Shown here one piece after another: positions 7,381 to 14,952 of a DNA stretch of 47,949 bases; the first letter of the stretch is position 1; every line of letters begins with the position of its first letter. The position numbers were made by a program, and so were the translations under genes. The DNA is taken from NCBI GenBank assembly GCA_024274705.1, contig JAJSAL010000017.1:1-47949 (forward strand), given 5' to 3'. This stretch comes from Spirochaetota bacterium (GTDB lineage Bacteria > Spirochaetota > Spirochaetia > SPDA01 > JAJSAL01). The notes beneath the pieces are model-generated. The model was not told the DNA's origin, searched no databases, and saw only the letters and a list, made by a program, of their open reading frames with translations.

Positions 7381-8466
7381 ATGAATTCAAAAGAATATGT
7401 ATATGCTGCACTCAAAAGGGAACCCGTTGACAGGATACCCATATTTATGTGGTTTCATCCGGAAACGGTAACGATCTTAAGTAAGAATCTTGATATTCCT
7501 GAGAGTTACATTGATGATGTAATGTTTAATGATATCAGACAGGTTTGGGTTGGAAACAATTATGCAATGGAAGGTGTGCTTCTTGAAAAAGGAGAAACGT
7601 ATTCTGATTTTTGGGGTATAGAGTGGGTGAAAGAAGGAGCGTTTAATCAGATCATAGAGCATCCCCTGATGGATGTTGATGAGAATAAAATCAGTGAGTA
7701 CGAATTCCCCCATGAAAAAGTAAAAGAACTTAACGATAATTTATGCACTTTAGAAAGTATGTCTTACGAATATTTTATCGGCTGTGATATTTCTCCATGC
7801 CTCTTCGAAATGTATAATCGACTTCGTGGCATGGAAAAGGCCCTGATGGATATTGCTTTATTTCCAGAAATTTTTGCAGCAATCATGGAAAAATGTGCCG
7901 ACCACTGTATCGCCTTGGCAAGAAATGCCGGTAATCGTTTCCCCCTGGATTGGCTATGGACCGGAGACGATGTTGGTGGACAAAGTGCGCTGATGATGAG
8001 TCCAAAGTGTTGGCGCGAAAGTATCAAGCCACACCTTGAAAGGATATTTCGTTTTGGTAAGTCGCAGGATTTATGGGTAGCATACCATTCTTGCGGCTCT
8101 ATTCGTGACATTATTCCCGATCTGATAGAAATAGGACTGGATGTGCTTAATCCAATTCAAGGTAACTGTCCAGGGATGGATCCCATAGAGCTGAAAAAGG
8201 AGTTTGGCAGCAGCCTGACATTTATGGGAGGGATAGATACCCAGGACCTTTTGCCCAGGGGAACAGTTCAGGAAGTCCAACGTGAAGTTAGTGAACTGCT
8301 CGGTGTAATGGCCCATGGCGGGGGTTACATCCTGGCCGCATCACATACTATCCCGCCGGAAACTCCGTTGGACAATATTTTCGCTATGTATAGTGTAGCT
8401 GGTATATCTCGGGAAATGATCTTAGACAGAGCAAGTGATCTACGTAAATCTTTGAGTAAACAGTAG
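7381..8466 (+). CDS. URO-D-fold protein, second MtaA-like corrinoid methyltransferase homologue
   Basis: A 361-residue URO-D superfamily protein, distantly similar to the previous gene and again starting SKEYVYAALKREPVDRIPIF. It has FPLDWLWTGDDVGGQSALMM and the metal motif AYHSCGSIRDIIPDLIEIGL (His236, Cys238), then GLDVLNPIQGNCPGMDP (Cys263) and TFMGGIDTQDLLPRGT, the conserved C-terminal part of the family. A good AAGGAG precedes the ATG. The gene is clearly more AT-rich than the flanking genes. The family includes enzymes that move methyl groups between a corrinoid protein and a thiol or other acceptor; the actual methyl donor or acceptor here is unknown. Confidence 0.78.
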   Translation: MNSKEYVYAALKREPVDRIPIFMWFHPETVTILSKNLDIPESYIDDVMFNDIRQVWVGNNYAMEGVLLEKGETYSDFWGIEWVKEGAFNQIIEHPLMDVDENKISEYEFPHEKVKELNDNLCTLESMSYEYFIGCDISPCLFEMYNRLRGMEKALMDIALFPEIFAAIMEKCADHCIALARNAGNRFPLDWLWTGDDVGGQSALMMSPKCWRESIKPHLERIFRFGKSQDLWVAYHSCGSIRDIIPDLIEIGLDVLNPIQGNCPGMDPIELKKEFGSSLTFMGGIDTQDLLPRGTVQEVQREVSELLGVMAHGGGYILAASHTIPPETPLDNIFAMYSVAGISREMILDRASDLRKSLSKQ

Positions 8467-8600
8467 CTGGAAATCTATAAAAGAGATGACCACCGACAGA
8501 AATAAAGCTGAAACATGTTTCCACCGGTCATGATAATAGTGCAGTATGCTTTACTTTCTCCGCTGCCTTTGGACAACAGTTTTTAAGAAGGAGATAAAAA

Positions 8601-10370
8601 ATGTTTTCTTATATCTTTATGAAACTACTTGAAAACCGTCCTGAACGATATGATAAGGGTATTGATATTCTTTCGTGGGGGCATGCAAAAAAAATCAGAA
8701 GGATGATTGTTCAAATCTGCATAAAACCTCGCATGGAAATACTTGATATCGGCTGTGGGACAGGCTCACTGATTATCGATGCTGCTAATGCAGGAGCCAT
8801 CGCCACAGGGTTGGATATATCAACAGGAATGTTAGGGGTCGCTCAAAAACGGATTACAAACAGCGGGATGCAGGATAGGGTAATACTATATAATGCCGGG
8901 GTTACTGAAATCGATTCGCTTTTTAAGGAAAATAGTTTTGATCTTATTATATCGACCCTGGTTTTCAGTGAACTATATGCTGAAGAAAGAGCATTGGCAT
9001 TAAACCAGATTAAAAAAATACTGAAACCGAACGGTATACTTGTAATTGCCGTAGAAGTTCAGCCTGAAAAACTACTAAAAAAGATAATCCACTTTTTAGT
9101 TCGATCTCCTTTAGCCATATTAACATATATCTTTGCCCAAACCGGTACAAAAGCAATTACCGGAATTTCGGAAGAAATAAGTGCCTCGGGATTTAACATC
9201 ACCGGTGAGGATCGTTCATTTCTGGATAGTTTCACGGTCCTTTCGGCCCAAAAACCAGCAGTAGACGGCCCCGATGAAATTGTATTGCCCGGAACAAGAA
9301 AACCGAAAGATGATTTCTCACTTATAAAATCCGTATGGGATTATATCGGCCGTTGGTTTCCAAATCCCGTTGAACCGGGTCTTCGAACCATAGGCGAACC
9401 GGATAGAAACTCCCCTGTTATGCTTACCAGTAATTTTCATCTTACCGTACGACGGGTTGAGAGATCTTTAAAAGGTGAAAATGTATTCCTGTTAGTCGCG
9501 CCTGCAAACGGTATTAATGTCTGGTGTGCTTCCTGTGGTGGAGAATTAAATACGCATTCAGTAATAACAGTTATAAAGACGAGCCGGATTAATGAAAGAG
9601 TAGATCATCGCCGCATTATTTTGCCGCAATTTTCAGCCCCGGGTATTGATCGAAGCTTTCTCAAAAAAGAGACAGGACGAACGGCGCTCTTTGGGCCGGC
9701 ATATTCCAAGTACATTCCTTTGTTTTTAGAAAAACAGAATACGGTTTATGAACATAATAAAGCCGAATTTCCTCTGCTTTTTAGATTGGAAATGCTGCTT
9801 TCAATGAATTTTATTGTCTGGTTTGTAATGGGAATAATTACGCTGTTCATAAAACCGAATATGTTATTTCCTCTCAGTGCTTTTTTCTGGACAACGGGGT
9901 TTATGCTTTATGCCGGATTTCCTTTAATCCCGGGGAAAAGCGGCTGGCTTAAAGCTGCTATCTTATCCGTAATCGAAGTTGTCGCGATTGCTGTGTTTTC
10001 CGTTTTTATATTGCACATGCCCCTATTCAGTCATTGGGAAATGATGATAATCGTCAGTGCATTGAATATCTGGCTTGGCTTTGATGTGAGAGGTATTGTA
10101 GCAGGCGATCCGTCTGAAGCCGAATGGTTAATGAACAAACTTGGAATGGCTTCTTTCGGACATCTTTTTTCATCCGGAGTGTTTAGTCTTGGCAGGATTC
10201 ACCAGGATATAACTAAATGCAATAATTGCCGAATTTGTTTCATGGTTTGTCCTAAAGGCGTATTTGGGATCGTAGATAAGAGAAAAGTAAGAATTCAAAA
10301 ACAGCGGGACTGTTTTGCATGCAACGCCTGTGTCTCCCAATGTACGGAAGGGGCATTGTCTTTAACATAA
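8601..10370 (+). CDS. Fusion protein: SAM-dependent methyltransferase + HgcA-like corrinoid membrane domain + HgcB-like 2[4Fe-4S] ferredoxin
   Basis: This 589-residue protein has three parts. Residues about 1-215 are a class I SAM methyltransferase (motif I ILDIGCGTGS at 47-56, LDIS at 71-74). Residues about 260-500 resemble HgcA, the corrinoid protein of mercury methylation: SPVMLTSNFHLTVRR, the cap-helix motif GINVWCASCGG (Cys309 at the position of the cobalt-ligating Cys), VDHRRIILPQFSAPGID, a GPAYSKYIPLFL stretch and about four membrane helices (roughly 401-418, 422-443, 450-472, 480-496). Residues 540-581 hold two CxxCxxCxxxC clusters like HgcB. Differences from true HgcAB: the motif reads WCASCGG instead of WCA(A/S)GK, and the C-terminal Cys pair of HgcB is absent. 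The likely act is methyl transfer through a membrane-bound corrinoid recharged by the ferredoxin; acceptor unknown. From memory, unchecked: NCBI uses the names CpaM and HgcAB-like fusion protein for similar but separate proteins. Start ATG follows AAGGAG. Confidence 0.85.
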   Translation: MFSYIFMKLLENRPERYDKGIDILSWGHAKKIRRMIVQICIKPRMEILDIGCGTGSLIIDAANAGAIATGLDISTGMLGVAQKRITNSGMQDRVILYNAGVTEIDSLFKENSFDLIISTLVFSELYAEERALALNQIKKILKPNGILVIAVEVQPEKLLKKIIHFLVRSPLAILTYIFAQTGTKAITGISEEISASGFNITGEDRSFLDSFTVLSAQKPAVDGPDEIVLPGTRKPKDDFSLIKSVWDYIGRWFPNPVEPGLRTIGEPDRNSPVMLTSNFHLTVRRVERSLKGENVFLLVAPANGINVWCASCGGELNTHSVITVIKTSRINERVDHRRIILPQFSAPGIDRSFLKKETGRTALFGPAYSKYIPLFLEKQNTVYEHNKAEFPLLFRLEMLLSMNFIVWFVMGIITLFIKPNMLFPLSAFFWTTGFMLYAGFPLIPGKSGWLKAAILSVIEVVAIAVFSVFILHMPLFSHWEMMIIVSALNIWLGFDVRGIVAGDPSEAEWLMNKLGMASFGHLFSSGVFSLGRIHQDITKCNNCRICFMVCPKGVFGIVDKRKVRIQKQRDCFACNACVSQCTEGALSLT

Positions 10371-10572
10371 GAAACAAAAAACATCGAACAAAGTGCAGAT
10401 TATCATAATTCATATTACAATAACATGTATTGAAATAAGGGTGTTGATTGAATCGGCAATTACGGGTATCGGTTTGAATATCAGTTGAATATCCGGCTGT
10501 TGAGGGAGGCGAATAAGGCATCCGGCTCGTCCCGGGATACCCTTTTCACACTCCCCGCTGTCAGCGGACCCT

Positions 10573-11424
10573 CTAACCTTTCAGTTTATCGTACAGGGCA
10601 GACGCGTTATGCTCGATTACATGATCCAGCATGTATTCCTGGCCGATATCGACATTGAATCGTTTTCCGAAATCGATGCTCTTGATAGTTTCCTCTTTGC
10701 TGTAGCCTTTGGCAATAGCGGTCTGTACCGCGGTGAGCCACTCCAGGAGGAACGCTTTCTGGACATCCACTTCCCTTTTCGTACATACCGGGCCGTGGCC
10801 GGGCACGAAATAGTCTACATCCAGCTTTTTTATCCTGTTCAGGGAGGCAAGCCAGGAGTGCACATCAGAGGCATAGAGCCATGTCTGGACACCGTTAAAG
10901 ATGGTGTCGCCTACAAAGGCGACTCTCTCTTCCGGTACATATACCGCCAGTTGTCCAGTGGTGTGCCCCGGGGTGCTTATGAGTTCGAATGTGTGATTAC
11001 CGCATGTTATGGTTGCATCACCGTCAAACACGATGGTGGGCCGGTTCGGGTCCTTGAAATAGGTTTCTTCATCCGGCCAGATCTTCTCTCCTTCCGGATC
11101 ATCACTGGGGATAGCTTCATACGCGTATGTGTACGGGTTGATCTCGGGTGTTACTGTCATGAAATTGTTAGCTGTCTCGATGTGGGAAACCACGATGCCT
11201 GCGCCCTTGAAATAGTAGTTCCCGAAAATATGATCCACGTGGTACTCAGTGTTGATCAGGTATTTTATCTCCCCATGGCTCTCGGCTTCCTTGCGCATCT
11301 TTACCGCATGAGTCGGCAGCTGGGGAGTGTCGATAACCACCACGCCGTCGGAAGTGACTACGTAAGCGGGATTACACCCGCGAATTTTCGTTTCTGCGAA
11401 TACATTATCTGTTACTCTTTCCAT
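10573..11424 (-). CDS. Metallo-beta-lactamase-fold hydrolase
   Basis: A 283-residue MBL-fold protein with most of the metal-binding pattern: TEYHVDHIFGN, STPGHTTGQ, VAFVGDTIFN and FVPGHGPVC. The canonical H-x-H-x-D-H motif reads E-Y-H-V-D-H, so the first histidine is glutamate, a change that would alter the Zn1 site. Fold members hydrolyse lactones, thioesters, sulfate or phosphate esters; the substrate here cannot be assigned. I chose ATG at 11424 (GAGGT about 10 bp upstream); an in-frame TTG at 11478 starts 3 bp after the previous stop and is possible. It follows the transaldolase-family gene on the same strand, probably in one operon, so a lactone- or sugar-ester role is an inference. Confidence 0.75.
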   Translation of the reverse strand: MERVTDNVFAETKIRGCNPAYVVTSDGVVVIDTPQLPTHAVKMRKEAESHGEIKYLINTEYHVDHIFGNYYFKGAGIVVSHIETANNFMTVTPEINPYTYAYEAIPSDDPEGEKIWPDEETYFKDPNRPTIVFDGDATITCGNHTFELISTPGHTTGQLAVYVPEERVAFVGDTIFNGVQTWLYASDVHSWLASLNRIKKLDVDYFVPGHGPVCTKREVDVQKAFLLEWLTAVQTAIAKGYSKEETIKSIDFGKRFNVDIGQEYMLDHVIEHNASALYDKLKG

Positions 11425-11480
11425 GTTTGTTCTTACCTCTTTATTGAAGTTTCTATGTATATGTACCGGCCCGGTCAAAT

Positions 11481-12560
11481 CTATGGATCCGGCATCATAA
11501 TATCCCGGATAAGGAAAGACAGTTCAGTACAGGCTGCAATGAACTGTCTCAATGTTCTTACAGTAGGGCCGAAGGAATCGAATTCCACTGTAGTCATACC
11601 GTTCTCATCATAGGCCCGGTTAAAATCGTTGAATTTATCCTGCAGTTTCCGAAGGATTTCCGTGTCTACCGGTGTATCTATGCGGGGTATAACTGCTACA
11701 TCACTTGCATTGAACTTCTCCTGCCACTTGCAGGGAGGTGAAATGATCACGTCACCGCCGATAAACTCGCTCCAGTGCATGTGGTTCCGGAATGCAGCGG
11801 ACAGAAGACGGGTTGAGTACCCTCGCTCCCGGTATAGCTTGTAGGTTTTCTTGAACACCGCAACGCCGGGCCATTCGAGATATCCCGGGTCGAGGATGAT
11901 ACCTTCCCTGGCGGCCAGTACCTTCAGCCAGTCGTCCAGTCTGCCTACCATAAGTGCGCAGATCGGTGCCATCGAGGAAGTATCTTTCCCAGCTTCCCGC
12001 CTCCGCTTTAGTCCCCGCTCTACCGCTTCAGCCACTGCGATGCACTGGGGAACGGTAAAGCATACCGTGGCGAGAACGCTCACACCTTCCGCAGTTGCTT
12101 CTTCGACAGCTTTGATACCGGCATCAGTAACGGGAATCTTTACGATCATATTGGGCATGAGCCTTGAGAAATCGAGGGCCTGTCTGACAATGGCGCCTGC
12201 ATTCCGGTAATATCGGGGATCCGTCTGGATGGCGAGGCGTCCGTTTTTCCCTTTATGCCGTTCAAAGATCGGCAGCAGCAGTTCAGCGCCCCGTTTCGAT
12301 ACCTCTTCCACCAGCCGCCAGCCGATCTCATCTTCCGTTGCCAGGGGCATTTCAGAAATCATCGCCAGGATCCTGTCCCGCCAGTAATCCATATCCTGCT
12401 TTGCAACGGTCAGGGCGATAACCGGGTTACAGGTAGCGCCCACAGCTCCGTGATCGATAGCGTATTCCAGTTCCGATACAGAGGCACTGTCGTTCCAGAG
12501 GGATGTCGGCGTTTCCTGTGTCATCCGGTGAAGCGGACTTTTGTATTGCTGCTGGCTCAT
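11481..12560 (-). CDS. Transaldolase-family protein
   Basis: A 359-residue protein of the transaldolase family. It has the early SLWNDSASVSELEYAIDHGA and VGATCNPVIALTV (family motif TSNP-like), the Schiff-base lysine region MIVKIPVTDAGIKAVEE, and VSVLATVCFTVPQCIAVAEA. It is longer than the short TalC/MipB form and similar in size to other long transaldolase-like members. It would cleave or transfer a three-carbon ketol unit, acting with the sugar genes to the right. Ribosome site AGGGAG precedes the ATG. The transcription unit starts at a promoter with the 16-bp operator shared with the binding-protein gene at 13472. Confidence 0.8.
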   Translation of the reverse strand: MSQQQYKSPLHRMTQETPTSLWNDSASVSELEYAIDHGAVGATCNPVIALTVAKQDMDYWRDRILAMISEMPLATEDEIGWRLVEEVSKRGAELLLPIFERHKGKNGRLAIQTDPRYYRNAGAIVRQALDFSRLMPNMIVKIPVTDAGIKAVEEATAEGVSVLATVCFTVPQCIAVAEAVERGLKRRREAGKDTSSMAPICALMVGRLDDWLKVLAAREGIILDPGYLEWPGVAVFKKTYKLYRERGYSTRLLSAAFRNHMHWSEFIGGDVIISPPCKWQEKFNASDVAVIPRIDTPVDTEILRKLQDKFNDFNRAYDENGMTTVEFDSFGPTVRTLRQFIAACTELSFLIRDIMMPDP

Positions 12561-12594
12561 CCTTGGCTCCCTTTCTCTGTGTAAAAAACAATAT

Positions 12595-12637
12595 TATCGA
12601 TAATCGATAGCTTAACAGTGATATGAAACGGTGTCAA
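12595..12637 (-). promoter_or_regulatory. Promoter and operator of the transaldolase/MBL transcription unit
   Basis: On the minus strand TTGACA (12632-12637) and TAAGCT (12609-12614) are 17 bp apart. Touching the downstream edge of the -10 box is the near-palindrome TATCGATAATCGATA (12595-12609), which occurs in identical form at 13414-13428. An operator over the start site suggests repression. Confidence 0.7.
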
Positions 12638-12673
12638 CTAAAAGAAAGAGGGAGGGGTCCTCCTTTCTTTTAG
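12638..12673 (-). terminator. Hairpin terminator after the phosphoesterase gene
   Basis: CTAAAAGAAAGAGGGAGG and CCTCCTTTCTTTTAG form a long stem with a 2-nt bulge; on the minus strand the 3' arm is U-rich. It sits 40 bp past the phosphoesterase stop and directly upstream of the next promoter's -35 box. Confidence 0.6.
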
Positions 12674-12715
12674 CAGCATTTCACTGTTAAAGTTTCTAAG
12701 CTGATAACAATCGCA

Positions 12716-13285
12716 TCAACCTACATCAAACGTGATGGTCTTTCTGAAATCTTTCACTGTCTTTGTCAGAACCGTGACTGTATCCCCTTCAACAGGGATA
12801 ATTTCAGCACGGTTATCATCAGAATCGTATATGGCAAAACTCGCATTGCCGGTTTTGTGGGCGGAAATCTCTCCGGGATTCAGAATCAGACAATCCCCTT
12901 CCCGCCCCAGGAACTTCTTGTGGTTGTGACCGTAGAACACCGCATCGTAATCACCGGATTTTGCCATGGATTGTACGATGAGAGGGTAATGAGTGAGGAA
13001 AATTTTTCGTCCTTTCCACTCGACGATATCAAAAGTATCAAACCCCATGGTCAGGTTGCTCCCACTGGACAAAACTATCCTCATGATCGCGGCCCTGTCT
13101 CCATCATTATTACCAAAGATACCATAGGTGGGAATTTCGTACTCTGCAAGGGTGAGAGCAAGTCCCGCATTGATAAAGTCTCCCAGGAAGAAGATTTTTT
13201 CGATGTTATATTTTCTCAATTGCAGGAGTGCCAGGGTAAGATTGTGGTAGTTGTCATGCATGTCCGATAATATCGCAGCGTTCAT
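12716..13285 (-). CDS. YfcE/MJ0936-type metallophosphoesterase
   Basis: A 189-residue calcineurin-like phosphoesterase with the full metal-binding set in order: D-x-H in ILSDMHDNYHN, GD in FFLGDFIN, GNND (YGIFGNNDGD), H in FLTHYPLI and GHNH (YGHNHKKF), followed by LNPGEISAHKTG. Small proteins of this group hydrolyse phosphodiesters or sugar/nucleotide phosphomonoesters. It is transcribed toward the transaldolase gene but separated from it by a terminator and a new promoter, so it is its own unit. Confidence 0.82.
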   Translation of the reverse strand: MNAAILSDMHDNYHNLTLALLQLRKYNIEKIFFLGDFINAGLALTLAEYEIPTYGIFGNNDGDRAAIMRIVLSSGSNLTMGFDTFDIVEWKGRKIFLTHYPLIVQSMAKSGDYDAVFYGHNHKKFLGREGDCLILNPGEISAHKTGNASFAIYDSDDNRAEIIPVEGDTVTVLTKTVKDFRKTITFDVG

Positions 13286-13385
13286 GTGGGTACTATACAG
13301 GGAAAACCGGTTTTCGTCTTTACCGCCTGCAGCATCCTACCGCCCCGGGAGGGGATACAAAATGAATGAATGTATTAGTTTCATG

Positions 13386-13428
13386 TTGACTTAGCAGACC
13401 TTCGGTTGTAATTTATCGATAATCGATA
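13386..13428 (+). promoter_or_regulatory. Promoter and operator of the first sugar-binding protein gene
   Basis: TTGACT (13386-13391) and TAATTT (13409-13414) are 17 bp apart. TTATCGATAATCGATA (13413-13428) overlaps the end of the -10 box and the start site. The same 16 bases occur at 12594-12609 in the same position relative to the other promoter, so both are probably controlled by one DNA-binding protein whose gene is not in this pair of units. Confidence 0.72.
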
Positions 13429-13471
13429 TCATATATATAAATATCAAATCAGTATTACGGAGGACATGAAC

Positions 13472-14557
13472 ATGAAAACAAACGTTTTCAAACTCATCAA
13501 CATTGCAATGGTGATTCTGTTTGCCTTTACCCTCAGTGTGAGCGCGGGTGGTAAGCAAGAAGAGCCCAAGGAGGAAGTAGCTTCCATGGAGAAAGCTCTT
13601 CCCGTAGTCGGTATTTCCACCGGATCATCCGGTACTTCCTGGCGAAACATCATGATCGACGCACTCGAAGCTGTAGGAAAGGAGTACAAGAGTTCAGGAA
13701 AGATCAATGACTATAAGCTGGTCAACAACATTACCAATGGCGATGCTACTGAACAGGCGAACATTGTCCGGGATTTCATTTCCCAGGGTGTGGACATCAT
13801 CATGGTCAACCCTAACTCACCGGATGCCCTTAACGGTGTAATCAAGGAAGCCCAGGAAGAAGGCATTCTTGTTGTTGCCTTCGATGCAACGGTAACGGCT
13901 CCTGATGTACTCAATGTAACCCTGGACCACTACGCATGGATGAAAAAGAATGTCGAATGGATTTTTTCAACTCTCGGGTCCGGAAATGCCATACAGGTGT
14001 ACGGACTTGAAGGACATCCGGCGAACAACGACAGGATCCAGGCAACGTATGATGTTCTTAAAAATTATCCTGATATCCATCTCATTGCAGATACAACAGG
14101 TTACTGGGATCAGACAAAAGCCAAGGAAGTGACAACCCAGATCATCGGCGGCGGTCAGAGGATCGATGCTGCCATTGGACAGGACGGAATGGCTTACGGC
14201 ATCCTCTCCGCTTTCCTCGATGCCGGGAAACTGCCGAAAGTGATGTTCGGTGATCCGGGTACTGCCTTCTTCAAGGAATGGAAGAAGCTGCGTGATGCAG
14301 GGGCCGATTTCAAAGCCTGCGCTCAGCCCAATCCCCCGGGAATCGGAGGAACGGCGTTCCGCATGGCCCTTCAACTGTATAACGGTAAAGAGTTCAAGCC
14401 CGGAATTCTCGATGGAAACACGTATTTCTACAAAGTGGGTATGTTCATAACCGATGAAAACTTCGATGAAGGATGGGAACTGCTTAAGGATAAACCGGAT
14501 GATTACCTCCTGAGTGAAATTATGCCGGAGAGCCAGGTAGAGTCTCTCTTTCAATAG
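13472..14557 (+). CDS. Sugar ABC transporter substrate-binding protein, copy 1 (RbsB/LsrB class)
   Basis: A 361-residue periplasmic binding protein of the type I (LacI-like) fold. It has a signal peptide ending FTLSVSAGG, then KQEEPKEE with no lipobox Cys. Landmarks: VVGISTGSSGTSWRNIMIDA, VDIIMVNPNSPDALNGVI, GILVVAFDATVTAPDVLNVT, NAIQVYGLEGHPANNDR and IDAAIGQDGMAYGILSAF. ATG 13472 has GGAGG at a good distance (8 bp); ATG 13466 is only 2 bp from it. It is nearly 90% identical by eye to the protein at 17885. No permease is adjacent; the transporter without a binding protein at 26383-29892 is the likely partner. Ligand unknown: a sugar, polyol or sugar acid is expected from the locus. Confidence 0.85.
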   Translation: MKTNVFKLINIAMVILFAFTLSVSAGGKQEEPKEEVASMEKALPVVGISTGSSGTSWRNIMIDALEAVGKEYKSSGKINDYKLVNNITNGDATEQANIVRDFISQGVDIIMVNPNSPDALNGVIKEAQEEGILVVAFDATVTAPDVLNVTLDHYAWMKKNVEWIFSTLGSGNAIQVYGLEGHPANNDRIQATYDVLKNYPDIHLIADTTGYWDQTKAKEVTTQIIGGGQRIDAAIGQDGMAYGILSAFLDAGKLPKVMFGDPGTAFFKEWKKLRDAGADFKACAQPNPPGIGGTAFRMALQLYNGKEFKPGILDGNTYFYKVGMFITDENFDEGWELLKDKPDDYLLSEIMPESQVESLFQ

Positions 14558-14577
14558 AGATATCACGTATCCATGTT

Positions 14578-14610
14578 TTTCAGAAGGCGGGGTCTTCCCG
14601 CCTTCTGAAA
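14578..14610. terminator. Strong bidirectional hairpin terminator after binding protein copy 1
   Basis: A perfect 14-bp stem, TTTCAGAAGGCGGG paired with CCCGCCTTCTGAAA around a 5-base loop, is flanked by T-runs on both sides. The same element, partly decayed, follows binding protein copy 2 at about 18996-19034. Confidence 0.8.
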
Positions 14611-14639
14611 TTATTCTGAAGATAACAGCCCCGGTTGTC

Positions 14640-14745
14640 CCGGGTGCTATAAAAGTGTGTAAACATAATACGGAAAAGTATTCCCTGGCCGGTTGATGAG
14701 CGAAGGATAATATTTGTCAATCCATGGCTCACGGCATAGCGTTCT
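14640..14745 (-). pseudogene. Remnant of a class II aldolase gene
   Basis: The segment GTATTCCCTGGCCGGTTGAT plus GAGCGAAGGATAATATTTG and the following TCAATCCATGGCTCACGGC match, with small gaps, positions 19266-19345 inside the intact aldolase gene at 19091-20095. The sequence just before it (GATAACAGCCCCGGTTGTCC) matches the bases next to the intact gene's stop. About 18 bases are missing and the frame is broken. The rest of the gene is gone. The 14746-14900 stretch beyond it shows only an unassigned minus-strand open stretch. Confidence 0.7.
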
Positions 14746-14911
14746 CATAGTCTTGCTGATCTCGTTCCGCTGTATCAATTCCTGATGAAACAGAAACTGT
14801 GGACTTTTTCCGGTATACAGCTTCGTAACAAAACGAATTCCTCTATGCCTGGTATATTCGGGGATTATATAGCCGGGTCTCTTCCCGTGGTTATTTGTAA
14901 ATAAAAAACTG

Positions 14912-14945
14912 TTGACAGGAAATCATATATCATATATCATATATG
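14912..14945 (+). promoter_or_regulatory. Promoter of the GntR/FCD regulator with triple CATATAT repeat
   Basis: TTGACA (14912-14917) and TATCAT (14935-14940) are 17 bp apart. Between and over the -10 box lie three tandem CATATAT heptads (14924-14944), ending in the palindrome CATATATG. The start codon follows the -10 box by 12 bases, leaving almost no leader. The repeats are a plausible autoregulatory operator. Confidence 0.55.
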
Positions 14946-14952
14946 AAAAAGG

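Noticed and set aside
8601..10370. Calling the fusion protein a mercury methylase
   Set aside because: The cap-helix motif lacks the GK part and the ferredoxin lacks its terminal Cys pair; the relation to HgcAB is structural, not proof of mercury methylation.
14746..14900. Minus-strand open stretch reading GYIIPEYTRHRGIRFVTKLY and onward
   Set aside because: It is open for some 50 codons but has no start, no recognisable domain and runs into the broken aldolase remnant.
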